Source of the DNA: DASVXQ01 sp046727955
GTDB lineage: Bacteria; Actinomycetota; CALGFH01
Assembly: GCA_046727955.1 (NCBI GenBank)
Contig: JBKPDO010000021.1
Coordinates: 1 to 10,155, forward strand
Length of the DNA: 10,155 nt
Direction of reading: 5' to 3'
A program made the position numbers and the translations under genes. Within the stretch, counting starts at the first letter, position 1; each line of letters opens with the position of its first letter. The notes below the pieces were generated by a model. That model was not told the origin of the DNA. It was given only the letters and a program-made list of their open reading frames with translations, and ran no database searches. Positions 7,167-10,155 of the stretch are shown here, piece after piece.

Positions 7167-7252
7167 GACCGACCAAGCAATGCCCGCGGCGGATAGCCGC
7201 CTCGGCCGCCGACCCCTCGATCCGGGTCTGAACCCCTTGAACGAGGAGCACC

Positions 7253-8673
7253 ATGGTCAAAGATCAAGAACTCTACGCCCCGATCCGGCGACGCTGGACG
7301 GTCGTTCTCGCGTCCGTCGCGTCGTTCATGGTCGGCCTTGATGTCCTGGTCACCATGACGGCCCTGCCCACGTTGCACGTGGAGCTGGGAACTGGGGTGG
7401 CCGGGCTGGCCTGGACGATCAACGCCTACGAAATCGGGTTCGCGGCGCTCATCCTCACCGGCACAGCGTTGGGAGACCGCTATGGGCGACGCTCGCTGTT
7501 CGTCGTCGGGGTAGCCGTCTTCACGGCGGGCTCGGTCTGGTGCGCGCTCAGCTCCAGCGTCGAGCACCTCATCGCCGCCCGGGCCTTCCAAGGAATCGGT
7601 GGAGGCGTGGCGACCGCACTCGCGCTGGCGGTCATCAGCGCCGCGACACCACCGGCGCGGCGGGGTGCCGCGTTCGGCGTCTGGGGTGCGGTCACCGGCA
7701 TCGCGGTGGCGGTGGGTCCGGTCGTCGGCGGCGCGATCATCCACGGCCTGGCCTGGCAGTGGATCTTTTGGCTCAACGTTCCCGTCGGCGTCGCCCTGAT
7801 CGGGTTGAGTCTGTCGAAGATCGCCGACACCAGAGGTGGCGTGCGTCGCATCGACGTGGTCGGGCTGGCGCTGTCCACGGTCGGAGTCGTCGCGGTCGCC
7901 CAGGCGCTGATCCGCGCAGGAGACGTCGGCTGGTCCGCACCGCCGACGCTGCTGGGGCTGGCCGGGGGCGCTGTCGCGCTGGTCGCGTTCGTGCTGTGGC
8001 AACGCCGCAGCCCCGCGCCGATGCTGCCCTTGACGATGTTCCGCAACAGGAGCTTCTCCGGCGGCTGCGGCGCGAGCTTCGCCTTGGGCGCCGGCCTGTA
8101 CGGCAACGCCTTCATGTTCGCCCAATAGCTCCAGCTGGCGCTGGGGCACGATCCCCTTGCGGTGGGGATTCGGCTGCTGCCCTGGGTCGCGCTGGCACCC
8201 CTGGTCTCGCCCGTCGCCGGTCTGCTCGCCGACCGGATCGGCGAACGGCCGCTGGTAATCGCCGGCTCGGGCTGTTCGCCGCGGCGTTCTTCGCGATCGG
8301 CCCACTCACAACCTCAGGCGCCGGTTACACGACGCTGATCGTTCCCCTATTCGTCGCCGGCATCGGCGTGGCCACCGCGTTCCCGACGATCGCGACGGCG
8401 GTGATGCGGTCGGCGGATGCGACCCGGCTCGGGGTGGCCTCCGGGGTGAGCAACACGATGCGCCAGGTCGGCGCCGTGTTCGGCGTCGCGGTGGCGGTCT
8501 TCTCGACCTTCGGCGGGTACGGCTCTCCCGAGCAGTTCGTCGACGGATTCGGGCCGACGGTCACGGTGCTGGCGGCCATCACCCTGGCCGGGTTGGCCCC
8601 AGCGGCGGTGATCCGCCCGCAACGTGGCCGGCCGGTCCGGCACCCACGAGAGGAAGCCTATGAGACTGCGTGA
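7253..8673 (+). pseudogene. Broken DHA2-type MFS drug exporter (EmrB/QacA-like)
   Basis: Starts at ATG 7253 (GAGGAG at 7243-7248) and reads as a typical 14-helix exporter: WTVVLASVASFMVGLDVLVTMTALP, motif A GTALGDRYGRRSLFVVG, and GPVVGGAIIHGLAWQWIFWLNVPVGV. Two lesions break it. Codon 292 is TAG (8126-8128) in MFAQ-stop-LQLALG, where relatives usually read AQYLQL, so a Tyr codon probably became TAG. One base is then missing near 8264-8267: before it the frame reads ERPLVIAG, after it LGLFAAAFFAIGPLTT continues in the next frame to TGA 8671-8673. With both repaired the protein would be 473 residues, normal for the family. The rest is well conserved, so the damage is recent, or these are sequencing errors. 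The 3' end overlaps the next gene by 14 bp. Confidence 0.88.
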
Positions 8674-9613
8674 GGTCGAGCGCGGCGACCGCCTGCTCTG
8701 GCGTCTCCTGATCCGGTTTCTCTCCCTGGCGTCGGGGATGCGCCTGCCCGACGCGGCGCGGATCGTCTTCTACCACAAGCAGTTCTTCGGCGACCCCATG
8801 AGCCGTTGGACCCATACGGCCATGCGTAGGGAAAGTGAGTGGACGGTCGGCGAGCGGGAACTGATGGCGGCCATGACCGCGAACTGGAACGCCTGCGAGT
8901 TCTGTGTCGGGGCGCATGGCGCGATCGCGGCGCGGGTGCTGGATCGACCGGTGGTGGACGCGGCCCTTGAGGACGTCCAGCGGGCGGAGCTGCCAGCACG
9001 CTTGCGGGCGACCCTCGCCTTCCTGGAGGTCCTCACCCGAGCGCACGACACGCTGACGGCGCAGGATGATCGGACGGTCCTTCGGGAGGGAGTCGCACCC
9101 CAGGCCCTGGAGGATGCGATCGCGGTGGCCGCCCTGTTCAACGTCATCGGCCGCTGCGCGGATGCCCTCGACTACGAGGTGCCCGGGGACAGGGACTTCG
9201 ACCGCGCCGCAAAGCGGCTGCTCGCTCAGGGCTACACGTTCGGGAAGGGCAAGCATCCCGCCCACGCCGATCACCGCGCCCTGGCCGATGCCGTGCGCAG
9301 GCGCGTCCTGGAGGGCCCAGGGGAGACCGCCGCGGCCCTTCGCCACGCGATGGCGGGGCGGGCGGCCGGCGGCCCGGCGCTGGAGGCGCCCTACGACGAC
9401 CTGGCCCGACAGATCGGCCAGGCCGCCTACAAGGTCACCGGCGAGCAGGTGGCAACGGTCGTCGAGCAGGCGGGAAGTGAGCGGGCCGCGTTCGAGCTGA
9501 TCGTGGCATCCGCGCTCGGCGCCGGTCTGCACCGCTGGCAGCGCGGCCTCAAGGTTTTGAAGGAGGCATTGGAAACGGCCGAGTCCTGGATGCCTCCGGC
9601 GACCCCGCATTGA
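8660..9613 (+). CDS. Carboxymuconolactone decarboxylase / AhpD-like protein, two domains
   Basis: A 317-residue protein. The first domain (about 35-190) carries the AhpD-type active site NACEFCVGAH with Cys79, Cys82 and His86, preceded by WTVGERELMAAMTANWN. This CxxC...H set is the peroxidatic/thiol centre of AhpD-like alkylhydroperoxidases. A second, cysteine-free CMD-like repeat appears at about 240-310 (DDLARQIGQAAYKVTGEQVATVV, FELIVASALGAGLHRWQRGL). ATG 8660 is chosen because GAGG (8650-8653) lies 6 nt upstream; an in-frame ATG at 8624 lies inside the MFS tail. It overlaps that tail by 14 bp and would be transcribed from P3. A role in peroxide or reactive-electrophile detoxification fits the family and the sigma-factor context but is inference. 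Whether the MFS lesions reduce its expression by polarity is open. Confidence 0.9.
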   Translation: MRLREVERGDRLLWRLLIRFLSLASGMRLPDAARIVFYHKQFFGDPMSRWTHTAMRRESEWTVGERELMAAMTANWNACEFCVGAHGAIAARVLDRPVVDAALEDVQRAELPARLRATLAFLEVLTRAHDTLTAQDDRTVLREGVAPQALEDAIAVAALFNVIGRCADALDYEVPGDRDFDRAAKRLLAQGYTFGKGKHPAHADHRALADAVRRRVLEGPGETAAALRHAMAGRAAGGPALEAPYDDLARQIGQAAYKVTGEQVATVVEQAGSERAAFELIVASALGAGLHRWQRGLKVLKEALETAESWMPPATPH

Positions 9614-9615
9614 GG

Positions 9616-9656
9616 GTGTCCATGCTGCCTTCTCACGTCGGGGTGAGTGGGGACAC
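9616..9656 (+). terminator. Nested hairpin after the CMD gene, possible terminator
   Basis: Outer stem GTGTCC (9616-9621) with GGACAC (9651-9656), inner stem CTCAC (9632-9636) with GTGAG (9643-9647). It begins 2 nt after the stop codon. There is no T-tract, so a classical intrinsic terminator is not shown. It may be a weak terminator or an mRNA 3'-end stabiliser. Confidence 0.4.
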
Positions 9657-9703
9657 GAACGTGTACGCAACAGCGAGCTGACGCCTCACGGCTCCCGCCC
9701 ACG

Positions 9704-9860
9704 TCACTGCTGCGTGGTTGCGGCCCCCAGCGCGTCCAGGAACACATCGGGCTGCTCGACGTGGGGAGGTGGCCGGCATTGTCGATCACGTGCAGTGACC
9801 AGCCAAGGGTGGCGCTGGCCTGTACGGTGCGCAAACTCGGCCGCGGCCGGAAGCTGGGCA
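9704..9860 (-). pseudogene. Tail of an alpha/beta hydrolase, frameshifted
   Basis: On the minus strand one frame reads GWSLHVIDNAGHLP, the catalytic-histidine block of alpha/beta hydrolases. The next frame continues VEQPDVFLDALGAATTQQ to TGA (plus 9704-9706), the usual C-terminal ending. One missing C after the Pro codon, near 9763-9768, explains the switch. Upstream of GWSLH the sequence no longer reads convincingly in any single frame, and no start or nucleophile elbow is found. It is therefore a decayed C-terminal remnant lying between the CMD gene and a transposase, probably truncated by insertion or rearrangement. The enzyme's substrate is unknown. Confidence 0.65.
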
Positions 9861-9864
9861 GTCC

Positions 9865-9886
9865 GTACCGACTCCAGGCTCGGTAC
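9865..9886. repeat. Short inverted repeat upstream of the transposase
   Basis: GTACCGA (9865-9871) and TCGGTAC (9880-9886) form a perfect 7-bp inverted repeat around an 8-nt centre. It lies between the hydrolase remnant and the transposase start, so it may belong to the insertion element's left end or leader. No element boundary or target duplication can be proven because the other end is outside the window. Confidence 0.4.
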
Positions 9887-9926
9887 CGTGACGCCTCTGT
9901 CGAGTCCCTGCCGGAGGCCGTCCCGC

Positions 9927-10155
9927 GTGCCATCGAAACTCGTCTACCTCGCGCTGTGCCGCCTGATCAGCCTGCTCGTGCTGCTGGCCCGCGGCGATGC
10001 CTCAAAGGACCTGGAGATCCTCGTCCTACGCCACCAACTCGCCGTGCTCCGCCGCCAGACCTCGCGACCCAAGCTCGAACCCACCGACCGCGTCCTGCTC
10101 GCCGCGATCAGCCGCGCGCTGCCCCGACCCCGCTGGTCCTGCTTGTTCGTCACGC
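9927..10155 (+). mobile_element. Transposase / integrase-core protein, N-terminal part (cut by window end)
   Basis: From GTG 9927, 76 codons are open to the window end: VPSKLVYLALCRLISLLVL, then KDLEILVLRHQLAVLRRQTSRPKLEPTDRVLLAAISRALPRPRWSCLFVT. The block LEILVLRHQLAVLRRQ..RP is the standard N-terminus of a large actinobacterial group of transposases whose later part is an rve integrase core. The DDE residues are beyond the window, so activity cannot be judged. GGAGG (9913-9917) lies 9 nt upstream; a GTG at 9888 would add 13 residues of atypical sequence. The IS family is not certain (IS3/IS481-like). The element abuts a decayed hydrolase gene. Confidence 0.85.

Noticed and set aside
8126..8128. 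Recoding (stop readthrough) of the TAG in the MFS gene
   Set aside because: A second lesion, a frameshift 140 bp downstream, would still destroy the product, and no recoding structure is evident.
6890..8305. 471-codon open frame on the minus strand
   Set aside because: Antisense to the VOC end, terminator, P3 and MFS gene; composition is typical of a shadow frame and no domain is recognisable.
9898..9922. TGTCGA followed by CGTC before the transposase
   Set aside because: The spacer is 15 bp, not 17 as in P1-P3, and a transposase is not an expected target; probably chance in GC-rich DNA.

Overview
The window is very GC-rich, and most codons end in G or C. It uses ATG, GTG and possibly TTG starts with clear GGAGG-type ribosome binding sites. 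The gene families (DrrAB-type exporter, ECF42 sigma factor with DGPF protein, NifU C-terminal domain, actinobacterial integrase-type transposase) point to an actinomycete-like member of Actinomycetota. No species can be named from the sequence.

Layout. (1) 1-1436, plus strand: the last 42 codons of a NifU-like Fe-S protein, then a complete ATP-grasp ligase. (2) 1408-2028, minus strand: a TetR-family repressor convergent with the ligase. It is divergent from a plus-strand operon (2131-4469) encoding a DrrA-like ABC ATPase, a DrrB-like permease and a small membrane protein of unknown function. The 102-bp gap between repressor and ABC operon is unusually AT-rich and holds overlapping divergent promoters and a palindrome. 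(3) 4470-4727: a relic of a second ABC-2 permease tail, then a promoter. (4) 4728-9613, plus strand: a stress-type island with a DGPF/YCII protein translationally coupled to an ECF42-type sigma factor with a long TPR-like C-terminal extension, a PhnB-like VOC protein with a strong terminator, a DHA2-type MFS exporter broken by a nonsense codon and a frameshift, and a two-domain carboxymuconolactone decarboxylase/AhpD-like protein. (5) 9614-10155: an intergenic hairpin, a frameshifted alpha/beta-hydrolase tail on the minus strand, and the start of a transposase cut by the window edge.

The most informative observation is that three promoters with the identical architecture TGTCGA-N17-CGTC stand before the DGPF-sigma operon (4659), the VOC gene (6432) and the MFS-CMD pair (7114). 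This matches the ECF42 recognition motif as I recall it from the literature. It predicts that the sigma factor at 5117 drives its own operon plus two adjacent transcription units, making 4659-9613 one self-contained regulon. Likely roles are handling of reactive small molecules (VOC, AhpD-like) and efflux (MFS), the efflux part now apparently lost. The DrrAB operon looks separately controlled by its divergent TetR protein.
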